Part shown: positions 1-8,977 of the stretch, one piece after another
Position numbering within the stretch: position 1 is the stretch's first letter
Layout of the letters: each line of letters opens with the position of its first letter
Assembly (NCBI RefSeq): GCF_900120175.1
Contig: NZ_FQLF01000002.1
Location: 1,550,001-1,614,000, forward strand
Direction of reading: 5' to 3'
DNA length: 64,000 nucleotides
Source of the DNA: Oceanicoccus sp. KOV_DT_Chl
GTDB taxonomy: Bacteria; Pseudomonadota; Gammaproteobacteria; Pseudomonadales; Dasaniaceae
Notes under the pieces: model-generated
What the model saw: the letters and a program-made list of their open reading frames with translations, nothing else
Database searches by the model: none
Told to the model about the DNA's origin: nothing
Translations under genes and position numbers: made by a program

Positions 1-164
1 AAATTATCAAAAACAGATAAAATATATATGTAATTACCGTATTTAAAGCACCACTAATAAAAAAACGGACACCAGACACTAAAACTTCTTCCCAAGAATA
101 AATCACAAAGGGCCCACCGACCCTTCCACTTCGCCCCAACACAAAAAAAGATTAAAACGAAAAC

Positions 165-1112
165 TCAACTAATATCTAACTGATAAAACTCGTGAGCAAC
201 TCCTCCTCCACCGAACTCAGATTTAAAGCGATACAAACCATCATTCAGCACCCTACCGCTATCTTCATTGCTTGTCCCAAAATCGAAATAAGAGATATTA
301 GCCTCTACTGCTTCATTTACTGCAGCATCAAATACTGCGTCCAAGGCAGATATTTTATTTCCGTCTTCTGATGTGGCTATATACTGTGCATGCCAAACTT
401 CTGGTGAATTAAACAATACAATTCCGGCATGCAGTTCACCCTCAATCAAAGCTCCTCTCAATTGTATTTCATTAGGGAAACGCGCCTTTAAAAGCTGAAT
501 CTCACTCAATGAGTGGACAGGTTTCGCTCCATGCTTACGCGCCAAGTTTTCTACCAAAACCTCCCAAAAACTCCCCATCAATGAGCTATCAGCATTCAAA
601 GTAACTACTTTTAGAGCCTTCTTGAGGTTTCTCCTACGACGAGAACTAGGGCGCCTTCGATGCTTCAAATTGATGGTACATGCCAAATCACTCCTTACTC
701 TCTTAGCGCCTAATCGGAAAAGAGCATATAGATCATCTTGACTGGGATGCTGAGAATAAGTGTATGGTATAGCCTTGTAAATTATTGAATCAAAATCATT
801 CTGCTGATAGTAATTTCTCAGCTCACCCAAAGCTTCTATCATTCGATTCCCGGACAACCATCCATTATGGACAACCCCGCCAAAAGTTGCACCTGGGTGA
901 CTCACTATTTGTTTATTGTCTTCAAGGCTAATAGCCGCAGGAAAGACACCCACGAGTTTATCAGACTCCATTATCAACACCGACGCATCTTGAAACCGAT
1001 CACCGTGATAACTTAAAAAGTGCCGCGTCGCCAAAAAAGTGCCATTTACTGCCTCACTGCACCAAAGGTCCCATTGCGCACTATGCTCTTTGGTATATGC
1101 AATAACTTCCAT
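165..1112 (-). CDS. FemAB/GNAT-like acyltransferase of the polysaccharide locus
   Basis: A 315-residue protein resembling the FemAB-like or BioF2-like GNAT group (double acyl-CoA-transferase fold). Seen: an Arg-rich stretch at about 149-165, then a C-terminal block with FDFGTSNED and GLYRFKSEFGG, the typical end of this group. No signal peptide or membrane helix is visible, so it is probably cytoplasmic. Its start overlaps the stop of the upstream glycosidase-like gene, indicating translational coupling, and it is the last gene of the run inside the window. By inference it acylates, perhaps with an amino acid, an amino sugar of the O-polysaccharide. The substrate cannot be read from the sequence. 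Confidence 0.6.
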   Translation of the reverse strand: MEVIAYTKEHSAQWDLWCSEAVNGTFLATRHFLSYHGDRFQDASVLIMESDKLVGVFPAAISLEDNKQIVSHPGATFGGVVHNGWLSGNRMIEALGELRNYYQQNDFDSIIYKAIPYTYSQHPSQDDLYALFRLGAKRVRSDLACTINLKHRRRPSSRRRRNLKKALKVVTLNADSSLMGSFWEVLVENLARKHGAKPVHSLSEIQLLKARFPNEIQLRGALIEGELHAGIVLFNSPEVWHAQYIATSEDGNKISALDAVFDAAVNEAVEANISYFDFGTSNEDSGRVLNDGLYRFKSEFGGGGVAHEFYQLDIS

Positions 1113-2035
1113 TACCGCCCCTCTAACAAAGCCACAGCGAAACCATGCTCACCAAAATTATTACCATTATAAAAACAGTATGTTCTATCATCTATAGAAA
1201 TAACTGAAGAGTACATTATCGCTTCTGTTGCAACACAGTCATTAGACACGTCCAGGCCCATTAAATGGTCTTTTCTAGTCCACTCAATACCATTATCTGA
1301 CTCCGCATACCCAAGACAATACGCTCCGCGCACACGGCTACGTATTGAATAATACATTTGATAGCCCAGCCCACGCCTTACTATCCAGGGGCGTCCAAAC
1401 CCATGCTCCATATCGTCGGTAAGTGCCATCGATAGCTTGCCACTTGGCATCCAGTCGATCCCGTCAACTGATTCCTGATATCGAAGGTCGTATACAGGAA
1501 CTCTTTTACCATCAATTTCAGTCCAACTATCTCCGGCTATATACCACAGCTTGAACACCCCTCCTTCTTTAAGTACAAATGGACCGCATCTAAAGTACAT
1601 CTCTCCATCAGCACGATCGAGTATGGGCACCTTGCTATGACGCTCAAACGTCTCTCCACCATCATTACTGATCGCAAGACCGGTGAATATTCGATAGCGA
1701 ACTTTTTCACAAAGCTCGAATCCTGCATAGTACATATATACTACGTCTGGACTCACCTCAACAATACTTGTAGCCATTAATCCATTGTCGTCGAACGTGC
1801 CAACATCGCCAATATCAAGCACTGGAAAACCACACTCCGCTATTACTTTAGTAGGGTCAGCGGCAGACACGTCAATATAAGTCGGACGCCCTCTACCTAA
1901 TTCATCCAGACATGAAATATAAATACGAATTACATCCTTGTTGAGCCTAAAAGGCGTAGGGCCCATTGCGTGTGTTTTTGCCCAGGAAGGCCTACCATCA
2001 GTATTCCATACAACCCCTAATTTTTTCCAATTCAT
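1112..2035 (-). CDS. GH43/GH32-like beta-propeller protein
   Basis: A 307-residue protein with repeated blade-like segments typical of the five-bladed propeller glycosidases and related proteins. Seen: SWAKTHAMGPTPF near the N-terminus, a YMYYAGFE strand, FKLWYIAGDSW, YQMYYSIRS and a terminal YCFYNGNNFG. There is no signal peptide, so it acts in the cytoplasm, which is unusual for a secreted-glycan hydrolase. It overlaps both neighbours by a few bases. Proteins of this type occur within O-antigen loci without a settled role; a glycosidase, a glycan-binding or a transferase role are all possible. The fold call is moderately sure and the activity is unknown. Confidence 0.5.
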   Translation of the reverse strand: MNWKKLGVVWNTDGRPSWAKTHAMGPTPFRLNKDVIRIYISCLDELGRGRPTYIDVSAADPTKVIAECGFPVLDIGDVGTFDDNGLMATSIVEVSPDVVYMYYAGFELCEKVRYRIFTGLAISNDGGETFERHSKVPILDRADGEMYFRCGPFVLKEGGVFKLWYIAGDSWTEIDGKRVPVYDLRYQESVDGIDWMPSGKLSMALTDDMEHGFGRPWIVRRGLGYQMYYSIRSRVRGAYCLGYAESDNGIEWTRKDHLMGLDVSNDCVATEAIMYSSVISIDDRTYCFYNGNNFGEHGFAVALLEGR

Positions 2036-2709
2036 TCTTTTACCTTAAAAAAACGTCGTGCTGGAATTTTTGCCTTTTCAGATTGCTCACCCTTAAATAA
2101 AGTATCCGCCTCTGTAGTCCGGCTTATTGTTACTCCCAACCCAATCCAATTGTCTTCACCAATAGAAATATTATTTGCCAGTGTGGCATTGACTCCAACA
2201 AATGAATTTCGGCCGATATCACAAAAACCAGAGATAACGGCATGCGACGCAATAAAACAATTCTCCCTGATTACACTATGATGACCAACATGATTACCAC
2301 TCCATAACACAACATTTTTTTCAATTCTAACAAATGGTTGAATTGTATTATCCTCAAAAATAAAACAGTGCTCACCCAATTCGACATTTGGCCATACAAA
2401 TGCTCGCGTACTAATGTAACTTGCCGCTCTATAACCTTTCTCTTTCGCCTCACTGTACAAACGAGTTCTCAAGCGATTGAGTTGTGAATACACAAGAGCC
2501 GCATAAAACTCTACGTCTCGAACCGAGAAGTGCGACTCTATCTCCTCAAAGGGAATCACCGGCAGACCAAAAAGGCTCGATTTTTCAAGATGCTCTTCTT
2601 CAACAGAAAAGCCAACTACCTCATACTCAGAATCGTGTGTAAAACATTCATATGCAATTTCAGCAAATGCACTATCCCCTATAATGACCAGCTTTTTATT
2701 TTTCTCCAC
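2032..2709 (-). CDS. NeuD/PglD-like sugar O- or N-acyltransferase
   Basis: A 225-residue protein with an N-terminal Rossmann-like motif (LVIIGDSAFAEIAYECF, about 7-23) followed by a left-handed beta-helix of hexapeptide repeats from about residue 100 to 205. This two-part layout is that of the NeuD/PglD/VioB acyltransferases, which transfer acetyl from acetyl-CoA to sialic acids or 4-amino sugars. It lies downstream of a DegT-type sugar aminotransferase and a methyltransferase. A likely job is therefore acylation of the amino sugar made by that aminotransferase; this is inference. A second NeuD-like gene lies in the legionaminic acid cluster, so this one probably serves a different sugar. Confidence 0.72.
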   Translation of the reverse strand: MEKNKKLVIIGDSAFAEIAYECFTHDSEYEVVGFSVEEEHLEKSSLFGLPVIPFEEIESHFSVRDVEFYAALVYSQLNRLRTRLYSEAKEKGYRAASYISTRAFVWPNVELGEHCFIFEDNTIQPFVRIEKNVVLWSGNHVGHHSVIRENCFIASHAVISGFCDIGRNSFVGVNATLANNISIGEDNWIGLGVTISRTTEADTLFKGEQSEKAKIPARRFFKVKE

Positions 2710-2721
2710 TTTAGATACTCC

Positions 2722-3471
2722 TTATGGGCGACGAATTAGTATGTCTTCTCTTCGATTAGACATCGGTAATAATGGATTTTGTGGTAATAGAAAAGCGTCA
2801 AAGCCAGCCATTCTTGCTCGCTGCAATATTAAAAATAATACACTATCGTCAATTTGATCATGCTCAATATTATTGAATATCACATCGGGCTTATCGTCGG
2901 TTTGCATATAATCCTTATGAAAACGAACACCCGTAGCACTTGAAAAAAAGCGTTTTCTCATCGAGATGTTAGGGATATCGCCAATCAGCATTTGGCCACC
3001 GGGTGCCAACAGGGACAAAGACAGATCCAAGAATCGAAAAAAACCTGAATCTACTATAATATAATGAAGAACACTGTAGCATAGTATTACATCAACTTTT
3101 TCAGCGTAATCGGTAAACAATTCAGGGCAATTAGGATATAGGGCTGCTACCTTATCTATGAAATCATTATCAGGAAGTAGCTTTAACATCTCTTCACTAT
3201 CAATAAGAACCAGTGAATTATTTAATTTCTTACATGATTCAATAAGCATTAAAGGAAGATCACTACAACCGGGACCAATATCGATAACAGTAGAATTACT
3301 AGATTTAAGATTTGTCAATTTCTGGCAAATATCATCAAAAATATGGCTTTCGAAGCCGTCACGATACGAGTCAGGAAATCCAATTTTCTCGTACTTAGAC
3401 AAACTCTCATCCGTTGCCAAAGTTCTAAAATCATCAAAACCAATGTCAGTAAACCTAGATGAGTCACCCAT
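2722..3471 (-). CDS. SAM-dependent methyltransferase, class I
   Basis: A 249-residue protein with a class I methyltransferase core. Seen: the glycine-rich SAM loop IDIGPGCSD at about 63-71, an acidic residue after the second strand (LIDS, about 89-92), a post-motif LCYSVLHYI near 131, and a GGQMLIGDIPN strand. There is no targeting signal. Its start directly abuts the stop of the sugar aminotransferase gene, so the two are translated from one message. It probably methylates a sugar of the O-polysaccharide or its nucleotide precursor. N- versus O-methylation cannot be decided. Confidence 0.65.
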   Translation of the reverse strand: MGDSSRFTDIGFDDFRTLATDESLSKYEKIGFPDSYRDGFESHIFDDICQKLTNLKSSNSTVIDIGPGCSDLPLMLIESCKKLNNSLVLIDSEEMLKLLPDNDFIDKVAALYPNCPELFTDYAEKVDVILCYSVLHYIIVDSGFFRFLDLSLSLLAPGGQMLIGDIPNISMRKRFFSSATGVRFHKDYMQTDDKPDVIFNNIEHDQIDDSVLFLILQRARMAGFDAFLLPQNPLLPMSNRREDILIRRP

Positions 3472-4581
3472 TTACTTATTCCCACGCTCAAAAAAATTAA
3501 TAACATTATCCACAACATAATCTACATCTTGCAGGCTTAGGCCTGGAAAACAAGGTAACGAAAGTATGCACCGGCTCAACATTTCAGTGATAGGAAGATT
3601 ACACCCGGAATATCGACCATCAAAAATAGGCTGTTGATGATCAGGAATCGGATAATGTATATCAACACCAATCCCTTTAGATAAAAGAAATTCTCTCAAC
3701 TCGTCTCTCTGCTCAGTCTGCAAAACATACAAATGTGCGACGTAAGAGGAATCTAAGACCGCAGGGCAAGTAACAGGAATTGAAGAAAAAGCAGCCGAAT
3801 ATCGCTTCGCTATATCTCGTCTTATTAAATTTGAGTCATCAAGATAACGTAGTTTACACCTCAAAACCGAAGCTTGAATTTCATCTAACCTACTATTTCC
3901 CCCTCCTTCAATCGCAACTGTATACTTCTTGCTCCAACCATACTGGCGAAGTTGCATAATGCTGTCGAATAAATTTTTATCCTTACAAACAATCGCCCCA
4001 CCATCACCAAGTGCACCAAGATTTTTTGTCGGATAAAAACTAAAACACCCGATAGCACCAAAACTCCCAGCTTTATTACTGGAAATTTCGGCCCCATGCG
4101 CTTGCGCACAATCTTCGATTACCGGAATATTATATCTATCCGCTAAACGGACTATAGCTTCCACTTGAGCCATCTGACCATATAAATGCGTAACAATGAT
4201 CGCCTTCGGAGAATCAATTAACACATCACCCAAACTAGCAGGCGATATTGTTAATGTAACTGGATCTACATCCACATAACGCGGTGTTGCACCACACCTT
4301 AACACTGCAGTACTACCGTAAAAACCGGAATTCGCGGACAAAACCACAGTATCATTCGGCCCGACACCCAATGATCTCAACCCTATCTCCAGTGCATCGG
4401 TACCATTAGCAACACCTGTACAAAATTCAACGCCACAATATTTTGCGAACTCAGCTTCAAATGATGATACTTCTTTCCCCAAAACATACCAGTTACTTTT
4501 TATGACTCTATCAATAGGGGAAAGTAAATCATATTCACTATTAACAGCTTCTGCTGAAAAAAAAGGTACTTGGTGATTCAT
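3472..4581 (-). CDS. DegT/DnrJ/EryC1/StrS sugar aminotransferase
   Basis: A 369-residue PLP-dependent aminotransferase of the sugar-nucleotide family. Seen: the cofactor lysine in SFYPTKNLGALGDGG (Lys186), the substrate strip VANGTDALE at about 58-66, and IEDCAQAHGA at about 155-164. The family converts a keto sugar nucleotide to an amino sugar with glutamate as donor. The rml genes in the same locus make dTDP-4-keto-6-deoxyglucose and a NeuD/VioB-like acyltransferase follows, so a dTDP-4-amino-4,6-dideoxyhexose route is plausible but unproven. No 3,4-ketoisomerase of the FdtA type is seen here, which argues against a 3-amino sugar. The start is preceded by a 93-bp gap. Confidence 0.82.
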   Translation of the reverse strand: MNHQVPFFSAEAVNSEYDLLSPIDRVIKSNWYVLGKEVSSFEAEFAKYCGVEFCTGVANGTDALEIGLRSLGVGPNDTVVLSANSGFYGSTAVLRCGATPRYVDVDPVTLTISPASLGDVLIDSPKAIIVTHLYGQMAQVEAIVRLADRYNIPVIEDCAQAHGAEISSNKAGSFGAIGCFSFYPTKNLGALGDGGAIVCKDKNLFDSIMQLRQYGWSKKYTVAIEGGGNSRLDEIQASVLRCKLRYLDDSNLIRRDIAKRYSAAFSSIPVTCPAVLDSSYVAHLYVLQTEQRDELREFLLSKGIGVDIHYPIPDHQQPIFDGRYSGCNLPITEMLSRCILSLPCFPGLSLQDVDYVVDNVINFFERGNK

Positions 4582-4674
4582 AATAGTTAATCTTTTAGTT
4601 GTTTTTCCATAGCGCTAACGTTTAGTCACATCAATAACGAAGAAAGATATCCGCATTAATGCGCTAACATCGCA

Positions 4675-5808
4675 CTACGCAAGAGTTTTTCTCGCATAGA
4701 GTAAAATATCAGCTCCCGAATAACCATGAGGCCGAAGATAAAAACAGTCATAATTCATACTCAACATATACTCAAATAAATCAATTAGGTCTTTAGGTTT
4801 GTGGTAGACAGAAATAGCAATATCCGCCAAACCTTCCGACAAAATATTCTTTGCACCACTTAGCGCCTCACGCTCATTACCTTCTACATCAAGCTTTATG
4901 TACATTGGCTTACCCATAGGAAGCACTTCATCCAGCGGCACAACATCCACCTCGACATCACCTTCGGCGCTAATCTGAGCACCCATATCGCCAGTAGAGC
5001 TAAACAGAACCGACTCATACTTCTTCCCTACCGCTTTAGAAAAGATTACAACTTTCTCTGCATAACCTAAACGACTTACATTCCGCGCTAAAAACTCACT
5101 ATTTCTAGGGTCAGGCTCAAATGCATAAACACGAGAGAATTCAGAATCGTAACGCTCCAAGTATGACTCGATGGTATCTCCATCATAAGCACCACAGTCA
5201 ACTAATATCGAACCTGTTTTTAACGCAAAGGGAATATCCGATTTACCAACACATGATGAAAGCAATGAAGAGTCACCATATAGCTTTAATTCAAGGTAAT
5301 CATATAGACACGTCAACGACTCCTCGTCGTTTAGACTCGCGGCCAATTGTAAGTAACGTCTTTCATCTGACAAAGTGTCTTTTGGCGATTCAAACAACAT
5401 CCAAGGGAGAAAAATTTTAGGGTACAAATTGAATATTTTTACAAAAGACACTACTTCAGCATTCGGCAGCGATAAACGAATATTTTCAGCAATGTCGGAA
5501 AATGAAACCATAGGCAAAAATATTGTTACCACCACCACCAGATCCAAATCTGATACACACTGGTTTAAAGAGACAATTTCTTGATCAAAAAGCACCCGAC
5601 CAATTTTTTCTGGCGTGTCATCTACTAGTTGAAAACAAAGCCCTTGATCATATAATCCTTTCGCCACTTTTGTACCCAGACCACCAATGCCATAAAGAAC
5701 TAAGGGGCGGTCCGAGCCGAGAACAGAATTGGTATCACTAGAGTCGCCGCACGCAAATTCAAGCTGGGCTCGCTCAAATAGCTTCTCGATATTTGATTTC
5801 TTTATCAT
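4675..5808 (-). CDS. FkbM-family methyltransferase with N-terminal Rossmann extension
   Basis: A 377-residue protein. The C-terminal half is an FkbM-type methyltransferase: ILVDCGAYDGDT (201-212), AFEPDP (229-234) and YIKLDVEGNE (303-312). The N-terminal half has a glycine-rich strand-turn-helix, LYGIGGLGTKVAKGL (about 38-52), suggesting a nucleotide-binding or sugar-recognition module fused in front. FkbM enzymes O-methylate sugars and other hydroxyls using SAM. It overlaps the dioxygenase-like gene at the start codon (ATGA-type coupling). It is one of at least four methyltransferase domains in the O-polysaccharide locus. Confidence 0.75.
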   Translation of the reverse strand: MIKKSNIEKLFERAQLEFACGDSSDTNSVLGSDRPLVLYGIGGLGTKVAKGLYDQGLCFQLVDDTPEKIGRVLFDQEIVSLNQCVSDLDLVVVVTIFLPMVSFSDIAENIRLSLPNAEVVSFVKIFNLYPKIFLPWMLFESPKDTLSDERRYLQLAASLNDEESLTCLYDYLELKLYGDSSLLSSCVGKSDIPFALKTGSILVDCGAYDGDTIESYLERYDSEFSRVYAFEPDPRNSEFLARNVSRLGYAEKVVIFSKAVGKKYESVLFSSTGDMGAQISAEGDVEVDVVPLDEVLPMGKPMYIKLDVEGNEREALSGAKNILSEGLADIAISVYHKPKDLIDLFEYMLSMNYDCFYLRPHGYSGADILLYARKTLA

Positions 5809-6641
5809 TTACTCACCGGCATCCGCGCATTTCTCCATGCTTCCACAGAACTTGCCGGATTCCATTTATAGCCAAGATAGTTGGCCAAAAAGGGATCGAG
5901 CGCATATGTATCACCTAACATCTTTGGGATATCAATTTGCTGTCCTAAAAAAGGCAGGCCCACAACATGATTAACAGCGCGTCGAGGAAGGTCAGTAATA
6001 TTTATTCCCCCACGATGGAAGGTCATAGCATTCATCATTATCACATCCCCAGCCTTCGCTAAAATAGGAACTTCGTGCTTCCTAACAAACTCGTCTGAAG
6101 GGAAATTTTCGTGTAGGTGACTACCAGGCAGCGCGAACGTGCAGCCCCTATCAACAGTAAAGTCATCAAGACAATAAAGCATATTTATTGATAAGGGCTT
6201 TGATGAAATCCAATGCTGGTAATTAAGATCTCGATGCCACTGCGCTTGAAACGCCTTTTCAGTAGACTTCATTATAATACCATTCTGCATGAGCAGTACA
6301 AAGTTTTCACCGAGAACTAATCGTAGAATATCCAGCAAACGCTCATCAGTCGCTAAGTCTAAAAAACTCGAATCTTCTACAAGTGGGCAACGAACAATTC
6401 CCTCATCATTACATTCCGCCAGACGACCAAAACCTAGAGCTTCATCTTGCTTTTGATAACACGCATCTAAACGATTTCGATATTGAATTAAGCTAACTTC
6501 TTTTAACGCCCCTGGGATAATTGACACTCCAAGACGAGAAATTTCTTCAGCATGAAACATTGAGACAGATTCACATATATCTTGTCGATTAACTCCATAA
6601 CTATGCACTTCCTCCATACTACCCCCTATAGAAAAAAACAA
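5805..6641 (-). CDS. Phytanoyl-CoA dioxygenase family protein (Fe(II)/2-oxoglutarate oxygenase)
   Basis: A 278-residue non-heme iron oxygenase-like protein. The facial-triad candidates are visible: His136 and Asp138 in QWHRDLNY, His209 in MTFHRGG, and the 2-oxoglutarate-anchoring Arg at about 220 in LPRRAVNH. These enzymes hydroxylate or oxidise small molecules. Members within polysaccharide loci are presumed to modify a sugar or acyl substituent. It sits between the GtrB-like glycosyltransferase and the FkbM methyltransferase, so a hydroxylation-then-methylation pair is an attractive inference. The start used follows a modest purine stretch; an internal Met at residue 9 is an alternative. 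Confidence 0.72.
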   Translation of the reverse strand: MFFSIGGSMEEVHSYGVNRQDICESVSMFHAEEISRLGVSIIPGALKEVSLIQYRNRLDACYQKQDEALGFGRLAECNDEGIVRCPLVEDSSFLDLATDERLLDILRLVLGENFVLLMQNGIIMKSTEKAFQAQWHRDLNYQHWISSKPLSINMLYCLDDFTVDRGCTFALPGSHLHENFPSDEFVRKHEVPILAKAGDVIMMNAMTFHRGGINITDLPRRAVNHVVGLPFLGQQIDIPKMLGDTYALDPFLANYLGYKWNPASSVEAWRNARMPVSK

Positions 6642-6644
6642 TTA

Positions 6645-7571
6645 TTAATATATTTTTTCAACTACCGCAACAGGATGATCTTGTATCTCATCAAATATAC
6701 GCCAAACATACTCACCTATTATCCCCAGCATTATAATAATAATACCTAATAGGAATGACAAAAGAGCCGCCAAAGCAGAGAACCCTGGCACATCAATATT
6801 ACCTAACAACGCCTGTACAACTATCACACCTCCATAGCCAAAACTTATAAGAGAAACAAGAATACCAATCATCGAAATTAATCTAATGGGAAATATTGAA
6901 AACCCCAATAGAGAATCGATAAAAAATGTTAATCTCTTAGAAAATGTCCACTTTGAGCTTCCGTGAATACGTTCTTGCCTATGATATTCAACAGAAGTAG
7001 GTTCGTAACCTAACCAATAAGCAAAAAGATTAGGGTTAATATTTTTACCACTGGCTTTCATATACGGAAGAAATTCTTTATCCATCAATGCCAAATCAAA
7101 ACCACCCGACGGATAACTGGGAACAACAAAAAGGCGAAGAAGACGGTAGTAAATCCAAGCAAATATTTTTGTAGACAAAGGATCATCCCTAGTTACTCGC
7201 GTACTGATAACAAACTTTGACCCGGCCAACCATTTATCCACAATCTCCAAAATAAGATGAGGCGGCTCTTGCAAGTCAGCAGGCAGTCGGACATACGCAT
7301 CTCCAGTTACGTGCTCTTCACCTATTTTTGCTGCCTGAACTACACCAAAATTTCTAGTCAGAGATATAACTTTAGTCGTAGGACGCTTTTCTTTTATTTC
7401 CAAAAGCTTTTCCAGAGATCCATCGCCGGATCCATCATTGACAAATATTAACTCAAGATTAACATCTTTCTTAAGCAATTCACCTTCGACAACTCTCAGC
7501 TGCTCATACAACTCAGGCAATGATTTCTCATTAAAATATACACAAATTATAATAGAAAGTGTTCTCATCAT
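6645..7571 (-). CDS. GtrB/DPM1-like polyprenyl-phosphate glycosyltransferase (GT2)
   Basis: A 308-residue inner-membrane glycosyltransferase. The GT2 domain has VNDGSGDGS (44-52), LPADLQEPP (97-104) and a ERIHGSSKW-type loop (about 200-208). Two C-terminal membrane helices follow (about 228-254 and 264-290) before a short cytoplasmic tail. This layout is that of GtrB, DPM1 and ArnC, which load a sugar onto undecaprenyl phosphate on the cytoplasmic face. The neighbouring GT-C membrane proteins would then use the lipid-linked sugar in the periplasm, as in O-antigen serotype-conversion modules. No GtrA-type flippase was recognised in the window. Confidence 0.85.
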   Translation of the reverse strand: MMRTLSIIICVYFNEKSLPELYEQLRVVEGELLKKDVNLELIFVNDGSGDGSLEKLLEIKEKRPTTKVISLTRNFGVVQAAKIGEEHVTGDAYVRLPADLQEPPHLILEIVDKWLAGSKFVISTRVTRDDPLSTKIFAWIYYRLLRLFVVPSYPSGGFDLALMDKEFLPYMKASGKNINPNLFAYWLGYEPTSVEYHRQERIHGSSKWTFSKRLTFFIDSLLGFSIFPIRLISMIGILVSLISFGYGGVIVVQALLGNIDVPGFSALAALLSFLLGIIIIMLGIIGEYVWRIFDEIQDHPVAVVEKIY

Positions 7572-7665
7572 ATATCTCTCATCTTCTTTCTTACCAAATT
7601 CAAAAAAACTTAATAGAATTCTGTTTAAGCTTAAATTATTAGGAATACAATGATATCAATCATAA

Positions 7666-8899
7666 CTACAACTCAAAAACAAAGCCGTCTCCATGAATAA
7701 CTCTAAATAGACCCAATTGCCCGCGCCAGTAACGATCATTGTACCCTTTACCAATACTAACGCCATTTACCATCCTACAATTTTCGCCATCAAGAACAAA
7801 AATATCATTTATGATCAACTTACCGACTCTATCACTGTCAACCACTAATGAAATATCAATCCATTGAGAAGCACCTTCTACTCTGACAAACTTTTTGTCC
7901 TTTATAATTAACAACTAATAAAGGAGCTAATGTAACAATAAAGCCGACAACGGAAGCTGCCATAAAAGCTACACGTATCGTAACTGGATTTTGTACTTTG
8001 TTAAGTAAACTGCCATTTATTACTAGTAAGTAGGCGCGCCAATATTTAGTACAAACTATATAGGTAGCGACTATTGTGGCTACAACTATGAAGACCGAAG
8101 ACAAAGAAGTATACTCGCTATGCACATACCCCTTAAATTCAGCTATCTGAGTTAATATTCGATCAAAATTCACACTTATAAGGCCTGGTATACTGTTGTA
8201 GTGATTGCTAAAAATCCCAGAGAATTCTAGAAGGCCTAGAAGTAATGAAGGTACTAGCGATGCTAAAAATAACGAACAGAGCAAGAATCGTCCATAACCC
8301 TCATACACAGCATAAATAAAAAATGGTAACAATATTAATGATGCTAACAGCAAATTGGATGTCGCAATACCGGCTAGCAACATAGCCAGACCGCCTAATA
8401 CTAAATAAATGATTTTAAACCATTTATTTCCAATACCTAAAAACGAATACGTAACAAAAAATATTGAAAATAATACGAACAGCAAACCTGTAGAGGGATG
8501 AGATCCAGTTATAAATGTAGATTGCGCCAACGCTGGAGACCCACTGAAAACCGCAACGGAAAAACTTATACCATAAATAAGATGAACTTTTGCAAACCGG
8601 AAAATATATAAAGACAAAATTGATGATAGTGTCAAGAAACCTATAAGAATTAGACGACCAAAGTAAACAGACCATGCTCCGACAACGTCACAAATAACGA
8701 TTTCTGAAATCCACTCTTTGCTTGTTCCTTCACACTCACTGTTTAGTGCACTTGGCAAGAAATGTAAATCGTCAGCTAGAAGAATCTCGCCCACGATTAC
8801 ATCGTAACGAATAAACGTATTTAAAATAAATATCATCACCGCCAGAAGTATAGAAACAAGAAGGAACTTCACGCTACTATTAAACGTCGCCCCGATCAT
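7666..8899 (-). pseudogene. Decayed GT-C membrane glycosyltransferase, paralogue of the next gene upstream
   Basis: Two overlapping reading frames together look like a shortened copy of the 710-residue GT-C protein encoded at 8978-11110. The 347-residue part (7856-8899) holds the membrane domain with the first-loop acidic pair (LLADDLHF, compare MMVMDDLGLF) and stops at APLLVVNYKG. The equivalent point in the paralogue is APITVLN, about residue 333. The 82-residue part in another frame (7666-7914) matches the paralogue's C-terminal end: GKGYNDRYWRGQL against GLGYKSRYWVGQL. Roughly 300 residues between these points are missing and the frame changes at the junction, about 7870-7905. The shift differs from the one-base G/C losses elsewhere in the window, so this looks like real gene decay. 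The membrane part might still be made. Confidence 0.7.
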
Positions 8900-8977
8900 A
8901 CTTTCACTTCCCCGCCAACCTTGCTATAAGCTATTTATATTTTTGACCAAAACGTCAATCGGTTTAGTCTCTACCCA

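Noticed and set aside
108-125. AAGGG/CCCTT hairpin downstream of the FemAB-like gene as a terminator
   Set aside because: The stem has only five pairs and lacks a proper T-run. Nothing else in positions 1-164 could be supported.
4557-4564. A8 run near the start of the sugar aminotransferase gene as a phase-variation tract
   Set aside because: A/T runs of eight are common in this A/T-rich region (another is at 37894-37901 in legC), so this one carries no special signal.
7856-7914. The GT-C break as another one-base G/C loss
   Set aside because: The junction has no G/C run and the frame moves by the other step. About 300 residues of the paralogue are also missing, so a real deletion is favoured.
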